Notes: a model not told the origin generated them from the sequence alone. 19,140 bases of DNA from SG8-41 sp036397875 (GCA_036397875.1 DASWIC010000251.1:1-19140), one strand, 5' to 3'. Shown: positions 1 through 6,980, numbered from the stretch's first letter. A program made the numbers and translations.

Positions 1-330
1 CGCGAGCCGACCGGCGCTCCCACCGGATTTCGCGGCGACGTGGTCGCCGTGGCAAAGCGCGAGCTCAAGGCCGGCGAAACGCTGGATGGCGAAGGCGGCT
101 ACACCGTGTGGGGGCGCCTGATGCCGGCGCGCGACTCCCTGGCCTGCGGGGGGCTGCCGATCGGCCTGGCGCATGGCGTCAGGCTCGTCCGCGCGGTCAG
201 GAAAGGCGACACGGTCACCGCGCGTGACGTCGCCATGCCGGAAACGGAGGCGGCGCGCGTCCGCCTCGAGATGGAAACGGCGTTCGCCGCCGAGTGGGGC
301 CTGGAACGGCCCGGGCCCCCTCAATATTGA
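1..330 (+). CDS. SAF-domain homoserine dehydrogenase-like protein, C-terminal part (5' end outside window)
   Basis: The reading frame is open from the first base and ends at TGA 328-330, so only the last 109 residues are present. The visible part reads as a SAF domain, with the segments VVAVAKRELKAGETLDGEGG, GRLMPARDSLACGGLPIGLA and VRKGDTVTARDV. These match the C-terminal part of the predicted homoserine dehydrogenase / NAD(P)-dependent oxidoreductase family with a C-terminal SAF domain (COG4091-like, from memory). In that family an N-terminal Rossmann domain precedes this segment and would lie left of the window. The substrate cannot be inferred from the fragment. The stop codon overlaps the predicted -35 box of the next gene, so the Rieske gene is probably a separate transcription unit. 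Confidence 0.75.
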   Translation, partial: REPTGAPTGFRGDVVAVAKRELKAGETLDGEGGYTVWGRLMPARDSLACGGLPIGLAHGVRLVRAVRKGDTVTARDVAMPETEAARVRLEMETAFAAEWGLERPGPPQY

Positions 331-356
331 CATCCCCCGCGTGTTGTCCCGACAAT
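327..356 (+). promoter_or_regulatory. Predicted sigma-70 promoter of the Rieske gene
   Basis: A perfect TTGACA lies at 327-332, overlapping the upstream stop codon. After an 18-base spacer comes GACAAT at 351-356, which matches 4 of 6 consensus -10 bases. Transcription would begin near 363-364, directly at the ATG at 364, implying a leaderless mRNA. No Shine-Dalgarno sequence is visible. Confidence 0.5.
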
Positions 357-363
357 GCAGCCA

Positions 364-1068
364 ATGCAGCGACGGGATTTCATCAAGGTCTGCGCGGCCG
401 GGGCGGCGGTCAGCGCAAACGATCTCTTCGCCGCGCAGGACCTCAAGCCGCGCTTTTACTCGCGCACTCTCCTCACCGACGAAGGCGGCCGGCCGCTCCG
501 GGCCGCGAGCCTGCTCGCCGGCCGCAATTACATCTTTCACTACCCGTTCGAGAGCACGCCCTGCTTCCTGCTCAATCTCGGCAAACCGACGGTGCGCGGC
601 GTACAGCTGAAGACCGAGGACGGATCCGCCTACGAGTGGGCCGGCGGCGTCGGTCCCAACCAGGCGATCGTCGGGTATTCGGCGATCTGCGCGCACCGCA
701 TGAGCTACCCGACGCCGCAGATCAGCTTCATCAGCTACCGCGAGAAATCGACCGCCTCCGGGACCATGCGCGCGAACACCATCCATTGCTGCTCGGAGCA
801 CAGCGAGTACGACCCGGCGGCGGGGGCGAAAGTCGTGGGCGGCCCGGCGCCGCAGCCGCTCGCCGCGGTCCTGCTCGAGCACGATGCGCGCACCGACGCC
901 CTGCACGCGACGGGCACCCTGGGCGGCGAAATGTTCAACGCATTCTTCGCCAAGTTCGAGTTCAAGCTTGCGCTGGATTACGGCAACGGCAGGACGCGCC
1001 AGCAGGTCGCAGTCCGCACGGTGGTGACGGACCTGCAGAAATTCTGCAAGCAGCAGGTTCGCTGCTAG
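364..1068 (+). CDS. Tat-exported Rieske [2Fe-2S] protein
   Basis: This is a 234-residue protein with a twin-arginine signal at its N-terminus (QRRDFIK, residues 2-8, then a small hydrophobic stretch). It should be folded with its cluster in the cytoplasm and exported or anchored through Tat. The Rieske ligands are visible as C109-A-H111 and C143-S-E-H146, with a further Cys at 142. The two cysteines that form the disulfide in bc1-type Rieske proteins are replaced by Ser114 and Glu145. The 3' half ends in a GGPAPQPLA segment, like the Pro-loop of Rieske domains. I recall similar stand-alone proteins of unknown partner in betaproteobacteria; no cytochrome b or oxidase subunit lies nearby. An ATG at 355 is in frame, but it sits inside the predicted -10 box, so I prefer 364. 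The electron-transfer role is a family inference and the partner is unknown. Confidence 0.85.
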   Translation: MQRRDFIKVCAAGAAVSANDLFAAQDLKPRFYSRTLLTDEGGRPLRAASLLAGRNYIFHYPFESTPCFLLNLGKPTVRGVQLKTEDGSAYEWAGGVGPNQAIVGYSAICAHRMSYPTPQISFISYREKSTASGTMRANTIHCCSEHSEYDPAAGAKVVGGPAPQPLAAVLLEHDARTDALHATGTLGGEMFNAFFAKFEFKLALDYGNGRTRQQVAVRTVVTDLQKFCKQQVRC

Positions 1069-1091
1069 CAGGCAGCTGAAAAACACTCGTC

Positions 1092-1170
1092 GCTCCCGCG
1101 GAGGCGGGAGCCCAGGAAGCGGGCTGCAAACCGAATCAATGGCTTACTGGATTCCCGCCTACGCGGGAAT
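1092..1170. repeat. Two interspersed palindromes (GCTCCCGC / ATTCCCGC type)
   Basis: The 206-base gap between the Rieske gene and sodC contains two hairpins. One is GCTCCCGC..GCGGGAGC at 1092-1111 and the other is ATTCCC-N8-GGGAAT at 1151-1170, followed by GAC. The second shares TCCCGCCT..CGCGGGAATGAC with a copy at 8317-8342. The pattern is that of the Neisseria dRS3-type repeat and of similar palindromes scattered in other proteobacteria. Either hairpin could also serve as a transcription terminator for the Rieske gene, although no T-run follows. Confidence 0.7.
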
Positions 1171-1204
1171 GACGCAGCTGAAGTTCACTGCCGGGGCCCA
1201 TGCG

Positions 1205-1235
1205 TTGCCAGCACCCCCGGAAAGCAGGATAGTAT
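1205..1235 (+). promoter_or_regulatory. Possible sodC promoter
   Basis: TTGCCA at 1205-1210 and TAGTAT at 1230-1235 are separated by 19 bases, which is a long spacer. The predicted start of transcription would leave a leader of about 30 bases containing a strong ribosome-binding site, GGGAGGAG at 1264-1271. This is a weak prediction. Confidence 0.3.
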
Positions 1236-1274
1236 TGCCACCGCTCATTACCATCAATCAACCGGGAGGAGAAC

Positions 1275-1790
1275 ATGAAGAAGCGCGTATTGGCCATGGC
1301 CTGCAGTGTGGCGTTCGTTACAGGCTGCGCCATGATGGAGGGAAAGGAGCCGACCGCAAGCGCCACGCTCGAGCCGCGCAGCGGGTCGAGCGTGCGCGGG
1401 ACCGTCACCTTCGCCCAGGTCGGCGATCTCGTGCGCGTCAGCGGGAACATCACCGGGCACAGCAAGGGGCCCAAGGGATTCCACATCCACGAGAAGGGTG
1501 ATTGCAGCGATCACGGCTCCATGAGCACCGGCGGTCACTTCAATCCCACGAAGAGCAAGCACGGCGGCCCCTATGGCGATGTCAAGCATGCGGGCGACCT
1601 CGGTAACCTCAACGTCAACGCCGCCGGCGAAGCCAAGTTCAACTTCGTGGTGGGCAATATCTCGGTCAGCCGCGACCAGCCGAACGGCATCATCGGCCGC
1701 GCGGTGATCGTCCACGCGGCAGCGGACGATCTCAAGACCGATCCCACCGGCAACGCCGGCGGGCGCGTCGCCTGCGGCGTGATCAAGTAG
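1275..1790 (+). CDS. sodC: Cu/Zn superoxide dismutase, lipoprotein
   Basis: This enzyme dismutates superoxide to hydrogen peroxide and oxygen in the cell envelope. The 171-residue product starts with a lipoprotein signal (basic MKKR, hydrophobic core, lipobox VTGC with Cys18), so it is probably attached to a membrane on the periplasmic side. Metal ligands are recognisable: H70 and H72 in GFHIHEKGDC, H88 in GGHFNP, H96, a ligand region HAGDLGN around H105-D108, and H147 in AVIVHAAADD. C77 and C167 should form the conserved intrasubunit disulfide, and R164 (GGRVAC) is the active-site arginine. The start is fixed by the strong GGGAGGAG upstream. The gene appears monocistronic, flanked by repeat-bearing gaps. 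Extracytoplasmic SodC protects against external superoxide; the specific source here is unknown. Confidence 0.97.
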   Translation: MKKRVLAMACSVAFVTGCAMMEGKEPTASATLEPRSGSSVRGTVTFAQVGDLVRVSGNITGHSKGPKGFHIHEKGDCSDHGSMSTGGHFNPTKSKHGGPYGDVKHAGDLGNLNVNAAGEAKFNFVVGNISVSRDQPNGIIGRAVIVHAAADDLKTDPTGNAGGRVACGVIK

Positions 1791-1805
1791 CACGCCCAAT
1801 GTCCT

Positions 1806-1850
1806 CCTCCCCCTTGCGGGGGAGGATCCCTTCCCCCGCAAGGGGGAAGG
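1806..1850. repeat. Double hairpin CCTCCCCC-TTGC-GGGGGAGG / CCTTCCCCC-GCAA-GGGGGAAGG
   Basis: Two perfect hairpins lie side by side in the sodC-aat gap. One has an 8-bp stem with a TTGC loop (1806-1825). The other has a 9-bp stem with a GCAA loop (1829-1850). The loops are reverse complements of each other, so the two hairpins look like inverted copies of one unit. They lie 16 bases after the sodC stop and could terminate it, although no T-run follows. This type of C/G-run palindrome is a common dispersed repeat in high-GC proteobacteria. Confidence 0.7.
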
Positions 1851-1906
1851 AAGCTTCGGCACCAGTCGTCTCGCTCCAGCACGCCGGCGATTCTGCCCGC
1901 GGGACG

Positions 1907-1912
1907 TACAAT
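1907..1912 (+). promoter_or_regulatory. Predicted -10 box of aat-bpt, leaderless spacing
   Basis: TACAAT ends 7 bases before the aat ATG at 1920. A recognisable -35 is not visible. If this hexamer is the -10 box, transcription begins at or next to the start codon. No Shine-Dalgarno sequence lies upstream of the ATG, which is consistent with that. Confidence 0.4.
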
Positions 1913-1919
1913 TCCCGCA

Positions 1920-2618
1920 ATGATCCCGTGGCTGGGCCCCGGGGACCCGTTTCCCCCGGTCGAGCGCGCGCTCGAGGAACCGAACGGCCTGCTCGCGGCC
2001 GGGGCCGATCTGTCGGTGGCGAGGCTCCTCGATGCCTATGCGAGCGGGATCTTTCCCTGGTACAGCGCGGGCCAGCCGGTGCTGTGGTGGAGCCCCGATC
2101 CGCGCATGGTGCTCGTTCCCGCCGAGTTGAAGATTCCGCGCTCGCTCAAGAAGCGCCTCGCCCGGCGCGACTACGAGGTCCGCGCCGACACCGCGTTCGA
2201 GGAAGTGATACGCGCGTGCGCCGCGCCGCGCCGCGGCCAGGACGGAACCTGGATCACGGAGGACATGGTCGATGCCTACCTGCGGCTGCACCGCGCCGGG
2301 CACGCGCATTCGGTCGAGACCTGGATCGCCGGCAGGCTCGCCGGAGGCCTCTACGGGGTTGAACTCGGCCGCATGTTCTACGGCGAGTCCATGTTCGCGC
2401 GCGAGCCCGACGCATCCAAGATCGCGCTCGCGACCCTCGCGCGGCAGCTCGCGCACCGCGATTGCGGCATCATCGACTGCCAGATGACGACCGCGTTGCT
2501 CGCCCGTTTCGGCGCGCGCGAGATTCCGCGCCCCGAATTTGTACGAAAGCTCGCAGAATTGGTAAACTACCCGCGGACGGGAGGAATGTGGCGCCTCGAC
2601 GATGACTTATTTGAATGA
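1920..2618 (+). CDS. aat: Leucyl/phenylalanyl-tRNA--protein transferase
   Basis: Aat moves Leu or Phe from aminoacyl-tRNA onto proteins with N-terminal Lys or Arg, creating an N-degron recognised by ClpS for ClpAP degradation in the cytoplasm. The 232 residues are the normal family length. Conserved segments include NGLLAAGADLS (22-32), SGIFPWYS (42-49), WWSPDPRMV (56-64), GTWITEDMVDAY (109-120), HSVETW (130-135) and GGLYGVELGRMFYGESMF (142-159). The 3' end overlaps bpt by 17 bases, giving an N-degron operon. The start ATG is chosen from the conserved N-terminus beginning at MIPWLG. Motif content makes the identity secure. Confidence 0.97.
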   Translation: MIPWLGPGDPFPPVERALEEPNGLLAAGADLSVARLLDAYASGIFPWYSAGQPVLWWSPDPRMVLVPAELKIPRSLKKRLARRDYEVRADTAFEEVIRACAAPRRGQDGTWITEDMVDAYLRLHRAGHAHSVETWIAGRLAGGLYGVELGRMFYGESMFAREPDASKIALATLARQLAHRDCGIIDCQMTTALLARFGAREIPRPEFVRKLAELVNYPRTGGMWRLDDDLFE

Positions 2619-3336
2619 GTTCCCGCTGTCGGTGCTGCAGTTCTACGCGACTGCGCCCTACCCGTGCAGCTACCTGCCCGAGCGCATGGCGCGTTCGCAG
2701 GTCGCCACGCCGAGCCACCTCATCGACGGCCCGGTGTACTCGGAGCTCGTGCGGGCGGGCTTCCGCCGCAGCGGCGCCTTCACCTACCGCCCCTACTGCG
2801 ACCATTGCCGCGCATGCGTGCCGGTGCGTGTCCTCGCGCAGGCGTTCCAGCCGTCGCGCACGCAGCGCCGCACGCACCGGCGCCACGGGACGCTCAAGGC
2901 CGAGATGCTCGACCTCAAGTACAGCGCCGAGCACTACGCGCTGTATCTGCGCTACCAGTCGCGGCGGCACTCGGGCGGCGGCATGGACCAGGACAGCCGC
3001 GAGCAGTACCGCCACTTCCTCCTGCAAAGCAACGTCGAATCGCGGCTGATCGAGTTCCGCGAGCACGGCGCGCTGCGCATGGTTTCGATCGTCGACCGGC
3101 TGCAGGACGGGCTGTCCTCGGTCTACACCTTCTTCGACCCCGACGTGAGCGGCGCGAGCTTCGGCACCTTCAACATCCTGTGGCAGATCGAGCTCTGCCG
3201 CACCCTCGACCTGCCCTACCTCTACTTGGGCTACTGGATCGCGCAGAGCCGCAAGATGACCTACAAGATCGAATTCCAGCCGATGCAGGGCCTCGTCAAC
3301 GGCCGCTGGCAGGCGGTCAGTCCGAGGCAGAAATAG
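2602..3336 (+). CDS. bpt: Aspartate/glutamate leucyltransferase (bacterial N-degron transferase)
   Basis: Bpt transfers Leu from Leu-tRNA to proteins with N-terminal Asp or Glu, the second bacterial tagging enzyme feeding ClpS/ClpAP. It is homologous to eukaryotic arginyltransferase ATE1. The 244-residue protein has the expected N-terminal cysteines: C22 in PCSYLPERMARSQ and C66-x2-C69-x2-C72 in PYCDHCRACVPVRV. The C-terminal acyltransferase part contains SSVYTFFDPD, SFGTFNILWQIELCRTLDL, YLYLGYWI and MTYKIEFQP. The ATG lies inside aat, with a 17-base overlap, which implies coupled translation and joint control of the two tagging activities. The stop overlaps the end of the convergent AI-2E permease gene by 20 bases. 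In ATE1 homologous N-terminal cysteines have been linked to an Fe-S cluster; whether this protein binds one is inference. Confidence 0.95.
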   Translation: MTYLNEFPLSVLQFYATAPYPCSYLPERMARSQVATPSHLIDGPVYSELVRAGFRRSGAFTYRPYCDHCRACVPVRVLAQAFQPSRTQRRTHRRHGTLKAEMLDLKYSAEHYALYLRYQSRRHSGGGMDQDSREQYRHFLLQSNVESRLIEFREHGALRMVSIVDRLQDGLSSVYTFFDPDVSGASFGTFNILWQIELCRTLDLPYLYLGYWIAQSRKMTYKIEFQPMQGLVNGRWQAVSPRQK

Positions 3337-4387
3337 GCGGCGCCGCGGTGCGCGCCTCGGTCCAGCGCCGCACGAGGTTGAAGCCCACGGCGAGCAGCGT
3401 CGGCCCGAGGAAGATTCCGACGAAGCCGAACGCCAGCACGCCGCCGAACACCCCCAGCAGCACCAGCATGAACGGCATCGCCGCGCCGCGGCTGATCAGC
3501 AGCGGCTTGACGAAGTTGTCGATGCTGCTGATCACGAAGAATCCCCACAGGATCATGAAGACGGCCCATCCCGCCTGGTCGTAATAGGCGAGCCATACCG
3601 CGGCGCCCCCCCAGATCAGCGCCGGGCCGGCCGGGATGATCGACAGAATGAAGGTAAGCGAAGCGAGCATGACCGAACCCGGCACACCGGCGATGAGAAA
3701 TCCGATGAGGGCCGCCAGCCCCTGCGCCAACCCGGTTCCGACGATGCCGTATACCACGCCGTTGATGGTGCCGCCGACGACTGCCAGCAGGTTCTCCGTG
3801 AGGTGCCCGGCGACGCGGCTCAACGCGTTGCGCAGCGCCTCGACCAGCGCCGCGCCGTCGCGGAAGAAGAAATACGCGATGAAGGCGATTAACGTGAACT
3901 GGAGCACACCCTCGGCGATGATGAGACCGGTCTTCACGAGGACGTCCCGCGCGGGCTGCGAATAGCGCTTGAGCGTTTCGCCCAGCTTGTCCCGGCTCTC
4001 GGCGTATTCGCGCCAGGAAGCATCGAGCTGTTCGCCAACGAGCGGGATGCGGGCGACCCATTCCGGTGGGCCGGGCAGCCCGCGCGCAAACAGCTCGCGC
4101 GCGTTCTCCAGGAGAAGCGGCACGTCGTCGCGAAAGCTCAGCGCGATCAAGGCCAGCGGGACCACCAGCACGAGCAGGATGAGCAGCGTCATGACAAGCG
4201 CGGCGAGCCAGCGCCACCCGCCCGTGTGGCGCTCGATGAAGCGATAGACCGGCCAAGTGGAAAAGCACAGGATCGCGGCCGCGAGCAGCGCGCCGAGGAA
4301 CGGTTGCAGGACCAGCAGGCAGCCCACCAGCAGCAGCACGATGGCGGAGATCTGCACGATCTGCTCGACGCGTTTTTCCGTGACCAA
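3317..4387 (-). CDS. AI-2E family transporter (PerM/UPF0118 permease)
   Basis: This is a 356-residue polytopic membrane protein of the AI-2E/PerM family. It has two N-terminal hydrophobic hairpins (about residues 11-45 and 60-85), a soluble amphipathic stretch (about 86-150), and a hydrophobic C-terminal half. The C-terminal half contains IIPAGPALIWGGAAVWLA, SSIDNFVKPLLISR and FGFVGIFLGPTLLAV, the family's typical closing motifs. Members are proposed exporters or Na+/H+ antiporters; the substrate cannot be read from sequence, and autoinducer-2 transport should not be assumed. Translation most likely starts at TTG 4387, because AAGGAG (4395-4400 on this strand) lies 7 bases upstream. The gene is divergent from pyrD and convergent with bpt, overlapping its 3' end by 20 bases. 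Confidence 0.92.
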   Translation of the reverse strand: MVTEKRVEQIVQISAIVLLLVGCLLVLQPFLGALLAAAILCFSTWPVYRFIERHTGGWRWLAALVMTLLILLVLVVPLALIALSFRDDVPLLLENARELFARGLPGPPEWVARIPLVGEQLDASWREYAESRDKLGETLKRYSQPARDVLVKTGLIIAEGVLQFTLIAFIAYFFFRDGAALVEALRNALSRVAGHLTENLLAVVGGTINGVVYGIVGTGLAQGLAALIGFLIAGVPGSVMLASLTFILSIIPAGPALIWGGAAVWLAYYDQAGWAVFMILWGFFVISSIDNFVKPLLISRGAAMPFMLVLLGVFGGVLAFGFVGIFLGPTLLAVGFNLVRRWTEARTAAPPISASD

Positions 4388-4394
4388 AGTTTCG

Positions 4395-4437
4395 CTCCTT
4401 GCCTGCGCGTTCTAGCACGCGGCAGTTGGCCGGTCAA
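4395..4437 (-). promoter_or_regulatory. Promoter and ribosome-binding site of the AI-2E transporter gene
   Basis: On the minus strand TTGACC (4437-4432) is followed after 17 bases by TAGAAC (4414-4409), giving a short leader. AAGGAG at 4400-4395 lies 7 bases from the TTG start codon. The ribosome-binding site is what decides the TTG start. Confidence 0.55.
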
Positions 4438-4539
4438 ATAATCGGCGCGGGCCATCAGGCTCCCGGCAATCAGCAATCCGCTTGCGTTTTTCTGCCGCTT
4501 CCGGTCGGCCGCTGAAAGCTGGCAGCCAACCGCTCGCGC

Positions 4540-4545
4540 TAGAAT
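4540..4545 (+). promoter_or_regulatory. Predicted -10 box of pyrD, leaderless spacing
   Basis: TAGAAT ends 6 bases before the pyrD ATG at 4552. There is no clear -35 and no Shine-Dalgarno, so transcription would start at the ATG. The arrangement is the same as at the aat and Rieske starts. Confidence 0.4.
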
Positions 4546-4551
4546 GGCGCC

Positions 4552-5568
4552 ATGTACTCGCTGGTTCGTCCGCTGCTGTTCTGCCTCGAGCCCGAAACGG
4601 CCCATCGCTGCACGCTGAAGGCGATGCGGCAGCTCGACCGGCTCGGGCTCGCCCCCGCGCCCGCCCGCGCACCGGCGGCCTGCGAGCGCACCGTCATGGG
4701 CATCCGCTTTCCCAATCCGGTGGGGCTCGCCGCCGGCCTCGACAAGAACGGCGAGTATATCGACGCGCTGGCGCGGCTCGGCTTCGGCTTCATCGAGATC
4801 GGCACCGTCACACCCCGCCCCCAGCCGGGCAACCCGCGCCCGCGCATGTTCCGCATCCGCGCCGCGCGCGCCGTCATCAACCGCATGGGATTCAACAACG
4901 ACGGCGTGGACCGCGTGCTGGAGAACGTGCAACGGGCGCGCTACCGGGGCGTGCTCGGCATCAACATCGGCAAGAATTTCGACACGCCGCTCGAGCGCGC
5001 CGCCGACGACTACGTCACCTGCCTGCGCAAGGTCTATCCCTTCGCAAGCTACGTGACGGTGAACATTTCCTCGCCCAACACCGAGCGCCTGCGGCGGCTG
5101 CAGGGCGCGGGCGCGCTCGACGCGCTGCTCTCGGTGCTCACAGCCGAGCGGCGCGTGCTCGCCGCAAAGCACGGCAGGACCGTCCCGCTGGCGCTCAAGA
5201 TCGCGCCCGACCTCGATCGTCCTCAGGTTGAGACGATCGCCGCTTTGCTGCGCAAGCATGCCCTCGACGCCGTGATCGCCACCAATACCACGGTGACGCG
5301 CGAGGGCACCGCGGGGCTTCCGCACGAGCACGAGGCGGGCGGGCTGTCGGGGGCGCCGCTGACGGCCCGCGCCACGTCCGTGGTGCGCCAGCTCGCCCAG
5401 GTGCTGGCCGGGAAGCTGCCGGTCATCGGCGTGGGCGGCATCATGACGGCTCCCGATGCCCGCGAGAAGGTCGCCGCCGGCGCGAGCCTGGTCCAGCTCT
5501 ATACCGGCCTCATCTATCGCGGCCCGGCGCTGGTGCGCGAGTGCATTGCCGCGCTCTGCGGAAAATGA
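4552..5568 (+). CDS. pyrD: Dihydroorotate dehydrogenase (quinone), class 2
   Basis: PyrD oxidises dihydroorotate to orotate with FMN and passes electrons to the quinone pool at the inner face of the cytoplasmic membrane, the fourth step of pyrimidine synthesis. The 338-residue length and the N-terminal helical segment (MYSLVRPLLF onward, the membrane-contacting part) identify class 2. Core motifs are NPVGLAAGLDKNGE (55-68), IEIGTVTPRPQPGNPRPR (81-98), NRMGFNN (110-116), LGINIGKN (135-142), VTVNISSPNT (168-177, with the catalytic Ser expected at 173/174), VIGVGGI and LYTGLIYRGP near the C-terminus. The stop is an ATGA overlap with the next gene, a ferredoxin, so the two are translationally coupled. 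Whether the ferredoxin works with PyrD is not established. Confidence 0.97.
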   Translation: MYSLVRPLLFCLEPETAHRCTLKAMRQLDRLGLAPAPARAPAACERTVMGIRFPNPVGLAAGLDKNGEYIDALARLGFGFIEIGTVTPRPQPGNPRPRMFRIRAARAVINRMGFNNDGVDRVLENVQRARYRGVLGINIGKNFDTPLERAADDYVTCLRKVYPFASYVTVNISSPNTERLRRLQGAGALDALLSVLTAERRVLAAKHGRTVPLALKIAPDLDRPQVETIAALLRKHALDAVIATNTTVTREGTAGLPHEHEAGGLSGAPLTARATSVVRQLAQVLAGKLPVIGVGGIMTAPDAREKVAAGASLVQLYTGLIYRGPALVRECIAALCGK

Positions 5569-5969
5569 TCCAAGTCACGGTCAAGGCCTCGCCGGTCGCG
5601 GTCATAGATGAAGAGGCGTGCATAGGCTGCACGCTGTGCATCGCCGCGTGCCCGGTGGACGCCATCGTCGGAGCGGCGCGGCTCATGCATACGGTGATCG
5701 CGGCGGAATGCACCGGCTGCAGGCTGTGCGTGCCGCCGTGCCCGGTGGACTGCATCACGATGGTCGAAACCGCGGACTTCTGGACCCACGAGGAGCGCCT
5801 GAGGCGGGCCGGTCAGTACCGGCGGCGCACCCGGGCGAGAACGGCGCGGCTCGATCGCGAGCGCGCGGCGCAGCTCGCGCCGCGCGCCGACAAGGCCGCG
5901 CAGCGCAGAAAGCAGGAGACGGTCGAGCGCGTCGTCGAGCGCGCCCGCCAGCGCCTCCGCAATCGTTGA
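5565..5969 (+). CDS. RnfB/RsxB-like 2x[4Fe-4S] ferredoxin
   Basis: This 134-residue protein contains two complete 4Fe-4S motifs, C19-x2-C22-x2-C25-x3-C29-P and C49-x2-C52-x2-C55-x3-C59-P. The surrounding sequence (CPVDAIVGAARLMHTVIA, CPVDCI) is close to the ferredoxin domain of RnfB/RsxB. The N-terminal membrane segment and first cluster domain of full RnfB are absent, and no other rnf/rsx genes are in the window. After residue 76 the protein turns into an Arg/Ala-rich, strongly basic tail of about 55 residues. The start is taken at 5565 because ATGA couples it to the pyrD stop; an upstream in-frame ATG at 5541 lies within pyrD. Short RnfB-like ferredoxins of this kind are known to sit close to nth in betaproteobacteria, and nth is 1.7 kb away. 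The electron partner is unknown. Confidence 0.88.
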   Translation: MIQVTVKASPVAVIDEEACIGCTLCIAACPVDAIVGAARLMHTVIAAECTGCRLCVPPCPVDCITMVETADFWTHEERLRRAGQYRRRTRARTARLDRERAAQLAPRADKAAQRRKQETVERVVERARQRLRNR

Positions 5970-5981
5970 CAACCTGGACGA

Positions 5982-6980
5982 CTAACGGCCGAAGATGCCG
6001 CGGAGGAGGCCGCCCGCGTCGAGGCCTCCGCCGGAAGCGTCACCGGAAGGTAGCGTGGTCCCGCCTTCCTCTTGCTGAAGCGCGCGCGCGCCTTCCGCGG
6101 GCGCCGGCTTCGCCGCGGCCGGCGGCGGCGTTTTGGGATCCACCTGGCGGATCGCAAGTTCCTTGCCGGCCGGCAACGCGGCCACGCGCGGCTCGAGCAC
6201 TTCGCCCAATTGCGTCAGGCGCTCGCCGGCCGCCGGGTGCGTCTTGAACAGCAGCGCGAGCGACGCATCGTCCGCCGACCTTGCCGCAAGCAGGTGCAGG
6301 ACCTCGACCAGGCCGTACGGACTGTAGCCGGCGCGTGCCGCGAGCACGACGCCGATCCGGTCCGCCTCGAACTCCGCGCCCTTGTCGAGGCCGCGCGCCA
6401 GCACTTCCGCGCCGGTGCCGATCAGGTTATTGACGAGCAGGCCGCGATCGCTCCGTTGGGCGGCCCGCGCGCCGGCGGAAACGAGGGCGCTCTGCTGCAT
6501 GACCTTGATGTGGTGGCGCTGCACGATATGGCCGATCTCGTGCGCCAGCACGCCCGCGAGCTGCGACTCGCTGTCGAGCATCTCGTAGAGCCCGCGCGTG
6601 ACCAGCACGTAGCCCCCGGGCGCGGCAAACGCGTTGACCGAGGAAGTATCGAGCACGCCGAAATGCCACGGCAGGTCGGGGCGCTCGGTCTGCATCGCGA
6701 TCCAGCGCCCGACGCGATTGACGTAAGCCTGCAGCTCGGGGTCGGCGACCAGGGGCGCGGCCCCCAGTGTGCGCCCCGCCACCTCGCGGCCCACCGCGAT
6801 CTCCTCGGGCTCGTCCAGGCCGGTGGCGGCCGTCCTCAGGTCCCTGCCGACGTCGAAGATGCGGCCGAGATCGATCGCGGCCGCGGGGCCGGAGAGCGCG
6901 GCCATCAGCGCGGCGGCGGCCCAATGCCACCGAATCGGCCCGCGCACAATCCGGAGAATTCCCGAGAGACGTCCACTCAT
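5982..6980 (-). CDS. Periplasmic M48-family zinc metalloprotease
   Basis: The 332-residue product has an N-terminal signal-like segment (about residues 15-36, ending GPAAAIDLG) and an M48 peptidase domain. The zinc site is H147-E-I-G-H151 with E205 in EFEADRIG as third ligand. NAFAAPGGYVLVTRGLY (116-132) is the conserved strand before the active site, and FKTHPAAGERL (245-255) matches the conserved THP segment of BepA/LoiP-type proteases. The C-terminus is Pro/Ala/Gly-rich and probably flexible, without a clear TPR domain. Related enzymes act in outer-membrane protein quality control; that role is inferred from family. The start is an ATGA overlap with the upstream SH3 gene, so the two are co-translated. 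Its 3' end faces the ferredoxin gene with an 11-base gap. Confidence 0.93.
   Translation of the reverse strand: MSGRLSGILRIVRGPIRWHWAAAALMAALSGPAAAIDLGRIFDVGRDLRTAATGLDEPEEIAVGREVAGRTLGAAPLVADPELQAYVNRVGRWIAMQTERPDLPWHFGVLDTSSVNAFAAPGGYVLVTRGLYEMLDSESQLAGVLAHEIGHIVQRHHIKVMQQSALVSAGARAAQRSDRGLLVNNLIGTGAEVLARGLDKGAEFEADRIGVVLAARAGYSPYGLVEVLHLLAARSADDASLALLFKTHPAAGERLTQLGEVLEPRVAALPAGKELAIRQVDPKTPPPAAAKPAPAEGARALQQEEGGTTLPSGDASGGGLDAGGLLRGIFGR

Noticed and set aside
1254..2456. A 400-codon minus-strand frame spanning sodC and aat
   Set aside because: It is the antisense shadow of two securely identified plus-strand genes, with Arg/Ala/Gly/His-rich composition and no family motifs; long open antisense frames are expected at this GC content.
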